A stretch of DNA of 64,000 nucleotides, from assembly GCA_948567375.1 (NCBI GenBank), contig OX419760.1, positions 62,616,911 to 62,680,910 of the forward strand. The letters are read 5' to 3'. The number at the start of each line of letters is the position of its first letter. Positions within the stretch are counted from its first letter, which is position 1. Made by a program: the position numbers and the translations under genes. The DNA is from Lunularia cruciata (Eukaryota; Streptophyta; Marchantiopsida; Lunulariales; Lunulariaceae). Below are positions 21,635-33,100 of the stretch, in pieces. The notes under the pieces are model-generated. The model worked only from the letters and a program-made list of their open reading frames with translations. It did not search any database and had not been told where the DNA came from.

Positions 21635-24602
21635 TCTGTATTTGCGGTGTGTATCAAGCCGATTGCACAAGAACAATCTGAGGAGGGCCAAGTGCCGCAT
21701 CAAGCAATGGTTGATCGGATAGTTCAGGAGTTTGCAGATGTGTTTCCGGATGATCTGCCAAAGGGATTACCCTCTGATCGAGGTATGCCCTTCAAGATCG
21801 AGTTATTGCCAGGGAGTACTCCAGTGAGTAGACCAATCTATCGGCTCTCACCAAAGGAGTTGGAGGAGTTGCGAATAACACTTACAGAGTAGTTGGAGAA
21901 GGATTTCATATGACATAGTACCTCTCCGTGGGGAGCACCGGTACTATTTGTTCCAAAGAAGGATGGAGGACTTCGTTTCTGTATTGATTACCGTGGGCTC
22001 AATAAGCAAACCGTGAAGAATGTATATCCCTTGCCTTGGATCGATGACCTGCTTGATCAACTAAGTGGAGCACGCTACTTTTCCAAGCTGGATCTTCATA
22101 GCGGCTATTGGCAAATTCCTATTGAAGGAGAGGACGTGCAAAAGACTGCTTTTCACACAAGGTATGGACATTTTGAGTGGAGAGTTCTACCTTTCGGACT
22201 CACTAATGCTCCAGCAATCTTCATGGATCAGATGCATCAAGTGTTGGAGGGACTATTGGATCAGTCCGTGGTGGTGATCTTAGATGATATCTTAATCTAT
22301 AGCAGGACAGAGGCAGAACATGTGAATCATGTGCGAGAAGTCCTAAGACGACTACGATAGTGGAAATTTTACTACAAGAAGTCAAAGTGTGCTTTTTGGC
22401 AGAAGGAGGTTACCTTCTTGGGTCATAAGATCTCATCAGACGGGATCAAGATGGAAGAAGAGAAGATCAAGGCCATTACTAATTGGCCTACCCCGAAGGA
22501 TGCTACAGAAGTACGAGCATTCAATGGACTGGCCAGTTTTTACCGACGGTTCATCCACTATTATGCTCACGTGGCTGCACCATTGACTGACCTCTTGGGA
22601 AAGAAATCGAGCTTCCAATGGACCACCAAGCATGAAGAAGCATTCCAGAAGTTAAAGCATATGGTGTCTTCAAGACCTATTCTTCAACCATATGATCCTC
22701 AACTACCTTGTGTGGTTGATTTTGATGCTTCTAACTTTGCAGTTGGAGTTGTGTTGCAACAAGAATTTCCAGATGGACTACATCCGATTGCCTTTGTGTC
22801 TCGCCGACTAAATACAGCGGAAAGAAATTACTCTGCTCGAGATTGGGAACAACTTGCAATGGTATATGCCACCAAGGTATGGAGGCATTATCTCTTGGGG
22901 AAACAAGTGATCATGTGAACTGATCACAAGCCATTGTTGCAGACCTTACACTTGGAGTACATGAAGAGCCGGCATCATCGATGGGAAGAGCAACTCCAAT
23001 TGTTTGACATCAAACTTGAGTACAAACCAGGTCAGTTCCATGTCATTCCCGATGCTCTATCACGACGACCTGATTTGAAGGATCTTCCTTTCATCACGAT
23101 GGCAATTACAACGGTGTCCATTGACCCTAAGGTACACAATGAGTTTCAATCAGCTCTACGACAAGATCCCTTCTTCCAAATGGTACACAGTCGTCTGATA
23201 GCATGCAACAAGGAGTACAACACCTTCTCCTTCAAGGAAGACCTTTTATTCCATGCAGACCAGATCTATGTTCCAGCCAAAGATGATCTTCGACTTGTGC
23301 GTCTTCAAGAAGCCCATGATTTACCAATAGCTGGTCACATGGGAGTGGACAAGACCTTGGGCACCCTCCAACGCCAATGGTGGTGGCCCAACATGACACG
23401 AGATGTTCAAGACTTTGTCCGATCATGTGAGAGTTGCCAACGGAACAAGGCCAGCAACCAGAAGCCGAGTGGACTCCTTCAACCACTCGCCATTCCATCC
23501 GCTCGTTGGGAGCATGTGAGCTTGGATCTCATCACATCCTTGCCAAAGACAAAACAAGGACACACCGCAATTGTGGTGTTTGTGGATAAGCTTAGTAAGC
23601 AAATCCACTTGGCACCAACCTGTGATACCGTGGATGCTCCAACCTTAGCGCAAATCTACTTCGACAATATCTTCAAGCATCATGGGATGCCACATGTACT
23701 CATCTCTGACCGTGATCCTCGATTTACTGGGAAGTTTTGGCAAGCACTCTTCTAGATACTCGGCACCAAGCTTGCTTTGTCCACGGCCTATCATCCTCAA
23801 ACTGATGGACAAACCGAACGCGCCAATCGTACATTGGAGGATATGTTGCGGGCCTTTGTCAATGTCCACCATACCAACTGGGATGAATGTCTTGCAGCTG
23901 CAGAATTTGCCTACAACAATTCCAAACAGGCAAGCACTGGATTTTCTCCCTTCTTTCTCAATTTTGGCCAAGATCCGCTTGTTCCAGATTCTCTTCTTGC
24001 TCCCCCTCCCTCTCAGGTTCCTCATACTTCCACATTCTTGATCCCTATATCCCAATCTCTCCAACAAGCCAAATCTCACCTCCTTGTTGCTCAGAATCGC
24101 CAAAAACAATATGCAGACCATCATCGTCGTGATCTCACCTTTGAAGTTGGTGATAAAGTCATGCTATCCTCTAGTAACCTCCCTCTCCCACTTAATACCC
24201 AAGTTTGTAAACTTGCTCCTAATTGGATAGGACCCTTTGATATTACCCACATTATCTCTCCTGTTGCTTATCGACTTGCCTTACCTTGTCACATGCGTAT
24301 CCATCCTGTCTTTCATGTTTCCAAGTTGAAACCCTTTGTTCTTAACCCTTCTTCCTTTTCCTCTCGAGTCCAAGCTCCCCCTCTTCATGTCCCTATCAAT
24401 GATCATGAGGAGTACGAAGTTGATCGTATCCTTGCGCGTCACCATATTCAACGCGGCCGTCGCCAACATATGGAGTACAAGGTCCTTTGGAAAGGGCATC
24501 CCCTTCATGATGCTACATGGGAACATCTTTCCCACCTCCAAAATGCACAGACGGCCATCAAGGAATTCGAAGCTTCACTGGCGACGAGGACGTCACCAAC
24601 TA

Positions 24603-24616
24603 GCGGCGGGGGAATA
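24603..24616 (+). other. E2 polypurine tract
   Basis: GCGGCGGGGGAATA directly before the 3' LTR TG; the usual place of the plus-strand primer. Confidence 0.7.
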
Positions 24617-25040
24617 TGTAACAATATGGAGTTTAGCGACGAAGTTAGTCGAGCTTATGAAGTAGATAATAAGACAAAATAGCCTAGAATATTCTAGAAG
24701 CATCTAAGAAGCTTCTTGGGAAGCTTCCTAACTAGTTAACTTGCGCCCTAAGCAGGTAGCTTCTAGAAGGAAGCTTCTAGAAGCTTCTAACTAGCTTAGC
24801 TTGCACACCAAGTAGGCGGCTTCTAGAAGGAAGCTTCTTGAGAAGCTTCCTAGTTAACTTGGCTTACACTCCAAGAAAGCGGCTCAAGGAAGCTTCTTGA
24901 GAAGCTTCAAGGGACTTGTATGCTACCTATAAATACCAAGGCCAAAGCTCATGCTAGGCATTTGGAGTTTTTCCCTCATTCAAGTGTCCCAATGTGAGTT
25001 TCCATTCTCCTATTTCTCTCCTTGGTTTTGGTCTTTTACA
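24617..25040 (+). repeat. E2 3' LTR (424 bp)
   Basis: Same length and ends as the 5' LTR with four transition differences; it carries the same GAA/TTC arrays and TATA box. Confidence 0.96.
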
Positions 25041-25045
25041 TGTAG
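25041..25045 (+). other. E2 target-site duplication, right
   Basis: TGTAG, matching 19372-19376. Confidence 0.93.
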
Positions 25046-25287
25046 GTTCTCCTCCTTGTACAACTAACTTCTTGATGCTACATTTTTCCTTATTCATCTT
25101 CCTCTCATTGGTCCAATTTCTCACCCATGCCAAAAGCAATAGGTATAAAACCTTCTTCCATCCTTGGCAATATATTATCTTTTGGTATTTTTGTAAAAAC
25201 TAAACAAAAATAAATGGTAGATTTGTGAAAATGATGAGGCATCATAGTTGCAAAATCTCCTCTCAAGAACCAATGAATCTTAGATAT
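25046..25287 (+). other. No gene seen
   Basis: Host sequence between E2 and E4. It is the continuation of the DNA left of 19372 before E2 inserted. No motif recognised. Confidence 0.5.
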
Positions 25288-25690
25288 TGTAACAATATGG
25301 AGTTTACCAATGAATTAGTCAAGGCTAACAAGGTAGCAAACAGGCCAAATTAGCCTAGAATATTCTATAAGTATTTAGGAAGCTACTTGGTACTTTCCAA
25401 GTATTGGGTAACATGCATGCCAAGTGGTGACTTCTAGGAGGAAGCTTCTTGGGAAGCTTCTTGGCTACCTTAGCTTGCACCCCAAGTAGATAGCTTCTAG
25501 AAAGCTTTCAATTAGCTTAGCTTGCACACCAAGTAGGTGACTTCTAGAAGGAAGCTTCTCAAGAGCCTTGTATGCTCCCTATAAATACAAAAACCCAAAT
25601 TCATGCTAGGTATTTGGAGTTTCCCACATTCAAGTGTCCCAATGTGATCTTCCATTCTCCTATTTCTCTGCTCGGTCGCAATCTTTTACA
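25288..25690 (+). repeat. E4 5' LTR (403 bp)
   Basis: TGTAACAATATGGAG...ATCTTTTACA, diverged from the E2 LTR with a few short deletions. It retains a TATAAATA box (about 25580) and some GAAGCTTC units. Confidence 0.88.
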
Positions 25691-25959
25691 TTGATATTAG
25701 AGTATGAATGGGATGGATGGAATTTATGGACCACCAAATCCATTTCCATCAAACCATTGGGATTTTTTTTGTTTTTGTACTGCCCAAGTATCATTTCACA
25801 GAGTTCATCACCTCATGCTTAGAGCATAATTTTTTGAATATGATCACCTTGTCCAAGGAACCCTTGGTACTTCCGATTGTAACTTATGGCAAATAGAGGA
25901 CATGTTGCATCTATGTGTTAATTTAGATAGATTGGGGGTAGAATGATAGAGTAGTAGCC

Positions 25960-26850
25960 ATGGCAATAATGCCCAAGGTTATCATTGCTATGAATTAACA
26001 AATTGAGCACCTTATTCCATTGTTGGGTGAACAAGACCATCAACAACAAGAGCACTATTTTGAGAAGGAGAAGAACAATTCCAATTTCCAAAACCCAAGG
26101 AATTTGATGGAAAGAAACTCTTGGGCACAATGAAGAGTTTTGTATTTGATTGTGAATGTTATTTTGAGGCTACAAATCTTTAAGATGAATGGAAGTTGAT
26201 CCTCTTAACTTCAAGCCAATTGGATGGAGCAGAAAAACTATGGTGGCAATTTTGAGTAGAGTGAGCTAAAGGACAATTTGTTGCACCAATCTTGACATAG
26301 AAAGAATTCAAGGATGCATTAATTGTGCAATTCCAAGCAATAAATGACAAGCAAGCCGCACAAGATAAGTTGATAGAGTTGAAGCAAATTGGTTGTATAA
26401 GAAGCTACATCATGCAATTCTAGAGCACCATTATGCAAATTCTAGATATATTGGATGGTGAAACTCTGGATTGATTTGTGAGGGGCTTGAATTCATGAAC
26501 TAAATTAGAAGTGACTGTGTGAGAGCCAAAACACTTGGAAGAAGCCATGCAATTGGCTGAGCACTTTGATTCCTTGGTTGCAACAACTTGGTATTGAACT
26601 TGACCTTCACAAAACCTACCAACACATTACATAAGAGTGGAGGAGACAACACCAATGGAGATTGATGACATCCAATGGAGACCACTTGGCATAGCAAATT
26701 AGGAAAGATTGTGGCAAAATGGCATTGCTTTTATTGTTACTAGATTGTACATCACATTGTTGAATGTTCACTCAAGAATGTGCAATCTCAAAAAGTTGCC
26801 CAAATGGACTTTGTGGAGCAACATGATTAGGGAAACAAGGAAGCACAATA
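25960..26850 (+). pseudogene. E4 gag, broken
   Basis: Aligned with E2 gag from ATGGCAATAATGCCC onward. Multiple stops occur. The zinc knuckle region (about 26715-26775) is partly lost. Confidence 0.75.
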
Positions 26851-26889
26851 GGAGATTTTGAGCTACCTACTAGGAACTTGATTAGTTCC

Positions 26890-29765
26890 AATAAGATTGA
26901 AAGCTCAACTTATGCAAGTTTGCTTCACTTGCAAGGTATGATATCTGATTGTGATTGATTATAGGAAGTTATAGGATTTTGGTTGATTTTGGAAGTTTAA
27001 AGAATTGTATGTTTATATAATTAGCAAAGGAATTATGTATTTTTATCAAGCCAATAATTAGAAAAAATTTGATGATGGCGGATGGTAGAAAAGGTTCTAC
27101 ATTTTGTACCTCACATCTTGTTACCTTCAATATGGGAAGGAGTATTTGCAGTGTATGAAGTTTGTAGTGGCATCTACACTATGATGCCATTCTAGCTCTA
27201 ACTTGGCTTGAACATCAGAAGGTTCAATTTGATTGGAACTAACAACAAATTCAAGTACAACACCAAGATAGGAATTTCTAATTAGGTTGTTTGGCACCTT
27301 TGAGTAAGACACCTAAGAATAGTCAGTCCTAGCATGAGAACTTTGTCATAGAAGCAAACATAGAACAAGCTTTAAAGGGATATGTCCCAAGATGGGAAGT
27401 TTGTCAATGAAGCAGCCATAGTGTAAGCTTTGGAAGACAATAAGTCTATTTTTGCGGTGTGGATCAAGCAAATTGCACAAGGAGGATTTGAGGAGGACCA
27501 AAAGCCTCATCAAGCAATGGTTGGTCAAATAGTCCAAGAGTTTTCAAATGTGTTTCTGGATGATCTACCAAAGGGATTACCCTCCAATTGTGGTATGTCC
27601 TTTAAGATTGCATTATTGCCAAGAAATACTCTATTGAATAGACCAATCTATTGGCTCTCATCAAAGGAGTTGGATGAGCTTTGAATAACATTGATAGAAT
27701 TATTGGAGAAGGATTTCATAACTACATAATACATCTCCTTGGGAAGCACCAAAACTATTTGTTCCAAAGAAGGATGAAGACTTCACTTCTATATTGATTA
27801 TCATGGCCTCAATAAAAAAATAGTGAAGAATGCATATCCCTTGCCTCAAATTGATGACTTGCTTGATCAATTGAGTGATGCATGATACTTCTCCAAGTTG
27901 GATCTCCGATGTGACTATTGGCAACTTCTCATTGATAGAGAATATGTACAAAAGATTTCTTTTTGCACAAGGTATGGGCATTTTCTTTTTGCACAAGGTA
28001 TGGGCATTTTGAGTGGAGAGTTTTGCCTTTTGGGCTCACTAATGCTCTAAAAATCTTCATGGATCAAATGCATTGGGTATAAGATGGGCTATTGGATCAA
28101 TACATGGTGGTATTCTTGGATGATATTTTAATCTATAGCAAGACGGAGGTGAACACACAAATCACATGCAAGAAGTCCTAAGGTGACTAAATCAATGGAA
28201 GTTTTACTGCAAGAAGTCAAAGTGTGCCTTTTAGCAAAAGGAAGTTACCTTCTTGGTTCACAAGATCTCATCTGAAGGGATTAAGATAGAAGAAGAGAAA
28301 ATCAAGACCTTTATTGATTGGTCTACTCCAAAGATTGCTACAAAAGTACATGCATTTAATGGATTTGAAAGCTTTTACTAATGGTTCATCCACTACTATG
28401 CTCATGTGGTCACACCATCGACCAACCTCTTTGAGAAGAACTTGAGCTTTTGATGGACCACCAAGCATGAAGACGCATTCCAAAAGCTAAATCATATGGT
28501 ATCTTCAAGATCCATTCTTCAACCATATGATCCTCAACTACCTTATATGGTTGATTTTGATACTTTTAACTTTGCAATTGGAGTTGTGTTACAGCAAGAA
28601 TTCCTAGATGGGTTACATCCCATTGCCTTTGTGTCTCATCGACTAAATACAACAAAAGGGAATTACTCTACAGCAATGGTATATACCACCAATGTATAGA
28701 GATATTTATCTCTTGGGAAAACAAGTGATCATGTGAACTGATCACAAGCCCTTGTTGCAAATATTACATTTGGAACACATGAAGAGTTGACATCATAGAT
28801 AGGAGGAACAACTACAATTATTTGATATCAAACTTAAATACAAACTTGGTCAATTCCATGTCATCCTTCATGCCCTATCACAATGGCCTGATTTGAAGTC
28901 TCTTCCTCTCATCACGGTGATAATTACAACACTATCAATTGACATTAAAGTCCAAATCAAGTTTAGGACAACTTTACAATAAGATCCTTTCTTTTAGATG
29001 GTACAAGTTTATCTTGTAACATGTGATAAGGAGTACAACACCTTCTCTTTCAAGCAAGACCTTCTATTTTATGAGAACTTGATCTATGTTCCATCCAAGG
29101 GAGATCTCTACCTTATGCGCCTCCAAGAAGCCTATGACTTACTAATTGCTTGTCACATAGGTGTGGACAAGACCTTGGATACCGTTCCAACACCAATGGT
29201 GGTGGCCCAACATGACATGAGATGTTCAAGATTTTGTCTAATCTTTGGAGAGCTACTAACAAAACAAGGCTAGCAACCAGAAATTGAGTGGACTCCTTCA
29301 ACCACTCCCCATTCCATCTGCTCCATGGGAACACATGAGCTTAGATCTCATCACATCCTTGCCCAAGACAAAGCAAGGTCACACAACAATCATGGTGTTT
29401 GTGGATAAGCTTAGTAAGCAAATCCATTTGGCACAAACCTTTGATACAATAGATGCTCCAACATTGGCACAAATCTACTTTGACAATGTGTTCAAGCATC
29501 ATAGGATGCCATGTGTACTCATTTCCAATCGTGATCTTTAATTCATTGGAAAATTCTAGCAAGCACTCTTGCAAATACTTGGCACCAAGCTTGTTTTGTT
29601 CACGGTCTATCATCCTCAAACTGATGGACAAACTAAACATGCAAATCACACCTTGGTGGATATGCTTTGTGCCTTTATCAACATTCACCATACCAACTAG
29701 GATGAATGTCTTGTTGCTATTGAGTTTGCATACAATAATTCCAAACACGCAAGCATTGAATTGTT
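26890..29765 (+). pseudogene. E4 pol, broken and truncated
   Basis: Readable blocks: protease ILVDFGSLKNCM-like (about 26970); linker and RT start (27430-27690, VWIKQIAQGG then FKIALLPRN); RT catalytic [12 protein letters not shown] (about 28105-28140); RNase H region RPILQPYDPQL-like (28496-28699); integrase core SLDLITSLPKTKQGH (29335-29385). A 26-bp tandem duplication centred at 27957-28010 (repeat of TTTTTGCACAAGGTATGGGC) disrupts RT. Confidence 0.82.
27957..28010 (+). repeat. 26-bp tandem duplication in E4 RT
   Basis: TTTTTGCACAAGGTATGGGC plus CATTTTC is repeated once with period 26; the homologous stretch is single in E2 (22150-22180) and F1. Confidence 0.88.
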
Positions 29766-31212
29766 ACAAGATCTTTTTCTTGCACACCATTTTGATGACT
29801 TTTGTCCTCCATCGCATATGCAAACAATGAGATATACTTTTGGCAAGGATAATCCCTACACATGGACAATCCAAACAAGATTGTGTGGGATGTTGATGAG
29901 GTGGGATATAAGGATGTACCAAGGGGCTAGGTGGAGGAGATTCATCATGTGGGTGTGGGAGGAAGCTCTAATTGGTCTTGTGGTGGGTCAATAGGGGTGG
30001 GAGGTGTCACGCCATTGGTAGCATTGCACCTAGATTGATTGGACTCTAGAGTAGTAGTGTTGGTAGTCAAGAGTATTCTGGTAGTTATTCATAGACTACT
30101 CGTTGATAGACAACTTTTGTGTTTGGAGTACTGACTACATGGTGGGGTCCATTGTCACTTGCACCATTTGGACAGTCAAGTGTGATGTTAGTGGGACTAT
30201 TAGGTTGAGACCTAACTTGAGTCCAGGGAGTATAGATTCAAAGTGCACTACAAAGCGCTCACTTTTTTGATGTTGAGTCTTTGAGTTCTTGACTATGGTG
30301 GACAGAGGCCGGTGAGCGTCACCTAGATTTTCTTAGCTAGAGTGGGTGTGGCTTGACTATAATCAATGCCTAATTGTTGGCAGATTATTGAGTGATAGAT
30401 CAAGTACTGATCTGATTGAGTGTGATTTGAGTTGTATAAATGAAATGATTATTGTGTCACTTTAGAGTCCATGTATGACATGTGTGAGTTGTGCTTCTAT
30501 AGTGTGTGATATTGACAGCAATGTATGTTGTGTAGAGATGTATATACGTACAACAGAGGAGAGTCTGAGCTAGAGGGAGAGTGTAGAGCGCATGTGACAT
30601 GAGGATGAAGGATAGGAGAGACAAATGATGTGCATCCTCCATAGGGGAGTTCCTTCCTACAATGTACTCCATTGATATAGGAGAAGTATGTTACTTGGGG
30701 ACCGAGGAGAAGCACTATGGATAAACCTCACCAATTGTAGGTGTATGTTGAAAAAGGTGATATAAGGGTTGACTCCTTGCTTGCACATATAGGGTGTGGG
30801 ATGCCCAAATGATACCAGAGATAGTCTCTCTATTGCCCCATGCCAATGAATGGAATGGAGGCATCTAGAAATATTCTACTAAAAATGTTTGCCTCATGAA
30901 GAGTACCAAAGAAAGGCCATGACAAGAATGAGAGACTTGGTAGAGAAATGTGATATATTACGATGCAAAAGAGAAAACCAAGAAAAAAAAAACACAAAAG
31001 CCTATAAGAGAAGTGAGTAGTGTCTATCTACAACCACTTGAGGTCTCCCTATGCCTTCAATGTCACAACCACAAGTAAGTGGGACTGCACGTCCATGGTA
31101 GTAGTGCTCAATGCCCAAACTCATGCAAGGGCTGATGAAGACCATAATGGTGGATTTGGGAAGAGGATCAAAATGTCTCCCTATTGTGTGGCATGTCCGC
31201 TTGTCTGAGCTA
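29766..31212 (+). other. No gene recognised
   Basis: Unassigned sequence after the broken end of E4. Open frames of 70-77 codons occur on both strands but show no domain. A run of A (30985-30996) is the only obvious feature. Confidence 0.45.
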
Positions 31213-31412
31213 TAATGCTCTGATGTTTCTTCAAATGCTCCAGTTGTGTGTAGATCGGACTAACTTGCATAGCTCAAATATCTTAGGTGCAGTAGGGCAG
31301 ATTTCTCGTATAGACTCTATTGGCCCCATTTTACTTTTTTTTGTTTCTCCCTTCTACCCCGCTTGATGGGGTCTTCCCATCCTTCATTTTTTCTGCGCGG
31401 TCGCCTTCCATA
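31213..31412 (+). repeat. Dispersed repeat, copy 1
   Basis: Matches 45848-46054 in the same orientation, for example AGTTGTGTGTAGA, ACTTGCATAGCTCAA, AGATTTCTC.TATAGACTCTATTGG and GGGGTCTTCCC. No coding function is evident. Confidence 0.75.
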
Positions 31413-33100
31413 TCTGAGCTATAATGCTCAGCTCTTGATCCCATCTACCCACCTACTAAGTCAAAAGAGATCTGCAGTTCTGGAGACTCCACCTCGTGTG
31501 ATACCCGAACATGCCTGTACAAGAACCTTTGATAAAAGAATCTGATGGTACAAAAACTTGTCAGCGGGCCAAATCCCTACTCTCAAATCTGACAAGTAAA
31601 TCCCTACTATCTCTTGCACGCTTCATCCATCCTCTCTCAAACCCTCTCGCACTTAGTTCCACTTGTGCACAATAGAGACCACGAGAATGCGAGTTATCTT
31701 GAACTGTTCTTTCTCTCCCATCTACCAGGGCCATTGCAGCCGGCCAGAACGCACATTGACTTGAGGCAGCAACTGCAATGTTTGTTTTCCTATCGCACCT
31801 CCTCCCGATCCCGATATCAGCGTTCACTTCTCCCAAACCTGTGGTGCCGATGGCCCCGATATTATGTTCCCGATCTGACTGAATACTAATTACACAGAAA
31901 TCAGGCACTTATAAGCTAATTGCTCTTGCTTCTAAACTGATTAATTGACCCTGAGAGTTTGATGAAAACCAACTTCTTCCTTGGACTCCATAGGCCCGGA
32001 TGCCGATGCTTGAACAGGCCCAATCCTGAGCTGCCAATCTCGTGTTTCAAGTTCATCCAATGTCCTTTATTTCTCCCATGCTCCAATCTCACGCTTGACT
32101 TTCGCACTCACTCAAGAGTTCATCATCAAGTAGTCTATCATTAAAGATAGAGAGGAATATCGATGGTTGCATTTAGAATTCACATGTAGCTGGCACCTTA
32201 TGCTATGGCAGTTATAGCTTTAGTAGGCAACTCAGCTCAGCTCAAGTCTACCTCGAACCTCGATAGTTTGTTCATCTGGAAAGAATGTCAATACAGGATC
32301 AATGTGAAACAACTGCATTTGACTGATTTCCAGTCCAAGCATGTACTACTTTTGTGGTTAATAACAATAGAATTGAGCACCAATTTTCCCCTTGACAATC
32401 TCCCAAATCCCGGAATCATCTTTCCAGGGTAGCACTTTTCCAGGGCGGTGGCTGTTGAGGGGCCCGCTGTCCATGGTCACCTTGGTATCCTTAGTATATC
32501 TACGTGCATTTATGCACCGCTGGCTCCAACTGAAATAGAGGAGAACTTTGGGGAATTTGGATCTAGATGTATCAGCGGCAGATTGGATCGATGGCGGAAG
32601 ACTAGGTTTCTTATGCTTTGGCTGCCGGTACTTGTACTTGAGGAGTTTACATGTACTTTAAGCATCTGGTTTACAGACTTACCTCCTTCAGCTCAAGCTG
32701 TATTCGTCACATTCTTTGCAGAATGTGACGTCCATTGCTTTTGAGGTGCAGTATGTGGTACCCACAATAGGGTAGAAAAGCAGCCATGTCAGTTCACGTT
32801 GAATTGGAAGGCATCCCATTGACTGGTTTGCAAGTCCATCGAAACTCCCGAAGAAGACGAAGGCTTCAGTAAATGCAAAATGCCTAAATAGAGAGAAGGC
32901 GACCACATAGAACACAAGAAGGATGGGAGGACCCCATCAAACCTAAATAATAGAGGAACTTTCCCGGCATTGAAATATCTTCCTATACGGGCTTCCTGTG
33001 ATCAGAACTGGCACGAAGACGAGATGCAGTACACGCGTATCATCAACCAACGTTGAGGTTCTTAAGGTGCCAGGTTAGACAGATAGCCTTGATGCCATTT
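31413..33100 (+). other. No gene recognised; mixed composition
   Basis: Slightly more GC-rich than its surroundings. The longest frame (31561-31908, minus, 115 codons) lacks any domain I recognise, and the opposite strand is open as well, which argues against coding. Confidence 0.4.

Larger units (their letters stand above)
20966..24682 (+). pseudogene. E2 pol: protease, RT, RNase H, integrase, chromodomain
   Basis: The pol frame opens after a stop at 20963-20965, overlaps the gag end by 25 bases in the -1 frame, and runs in one frame to 24682. Protease has DSG at 21110-21118. RT has LDD at 22280-22288 in the [12 protein letters not shown] block. RNase H lies at about 22650-22960 (TDHKPLLQTL). 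Integrase has the zinc-binding H...C-x2-C region at about 23330-23450, core aspartates in SLDLIT and SDRDPRF, and the glutamate in TERANR (about 23815). The GPF module is at 24221-24277 and the chromodomain at 24410-24574, keeping VLWKGHP and the later Trp. Stops at 21890, 21911, 22358, 22916 and 23753 break an otherwise continuous frame. Confidence 0.93.
19377..25040 (+). mobile_element. E2: full-length chromovirus (CHR family), 5664 bp
   Basis: Complete structure: 424-bp LTRs at 19377-19800 and 24617-25040, TGTAG duplication on both sides, initiator-tRNA PBS, gag with zinc knuckle, pol in the order protease, RT, RNase H, integrase, chromodomain, and a purine-rich tract before the 3' LTR. 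The LTRs differ at only four positions by my alignment, so insertion is recent. Even so, gag is frameshifted by a 19-bp tandem duplication and pol has five in-frame stops, so it cannot supply its own proteins. Its structure makes it the reference copy for E1, E3, E4, E5 and F1. Confidence 0.96.
25288..29765 (+). mobile_element. E4: truncated chromovirus (CHR family)
   Basis: 5' LTR (25288-25690), decayed PBS (TTGATATTAGAG), gag from ATG 25960, protease, RT, RNase H and most of integrase. The match to E2 stops abruptly at about 29765, just after GCAAGCATTGAATT in the integrase C-terminal region. The GPF module, chromodomain and 3' LTR are missing. It is heavily mutated. Confidence 0.88.

Noticed and set aside
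23645-24124. Minus-strand open frame of 159 codons in E2
   Set aside because: Antisense shadow of integrase; the same shadow appears over E1 (514-990) because both copies share the sense sequence.
31561-31908. Minus-strand frame of 115 codons as a gene
   Set aside because: The opposite strand is open too and no conserved motif is visible.
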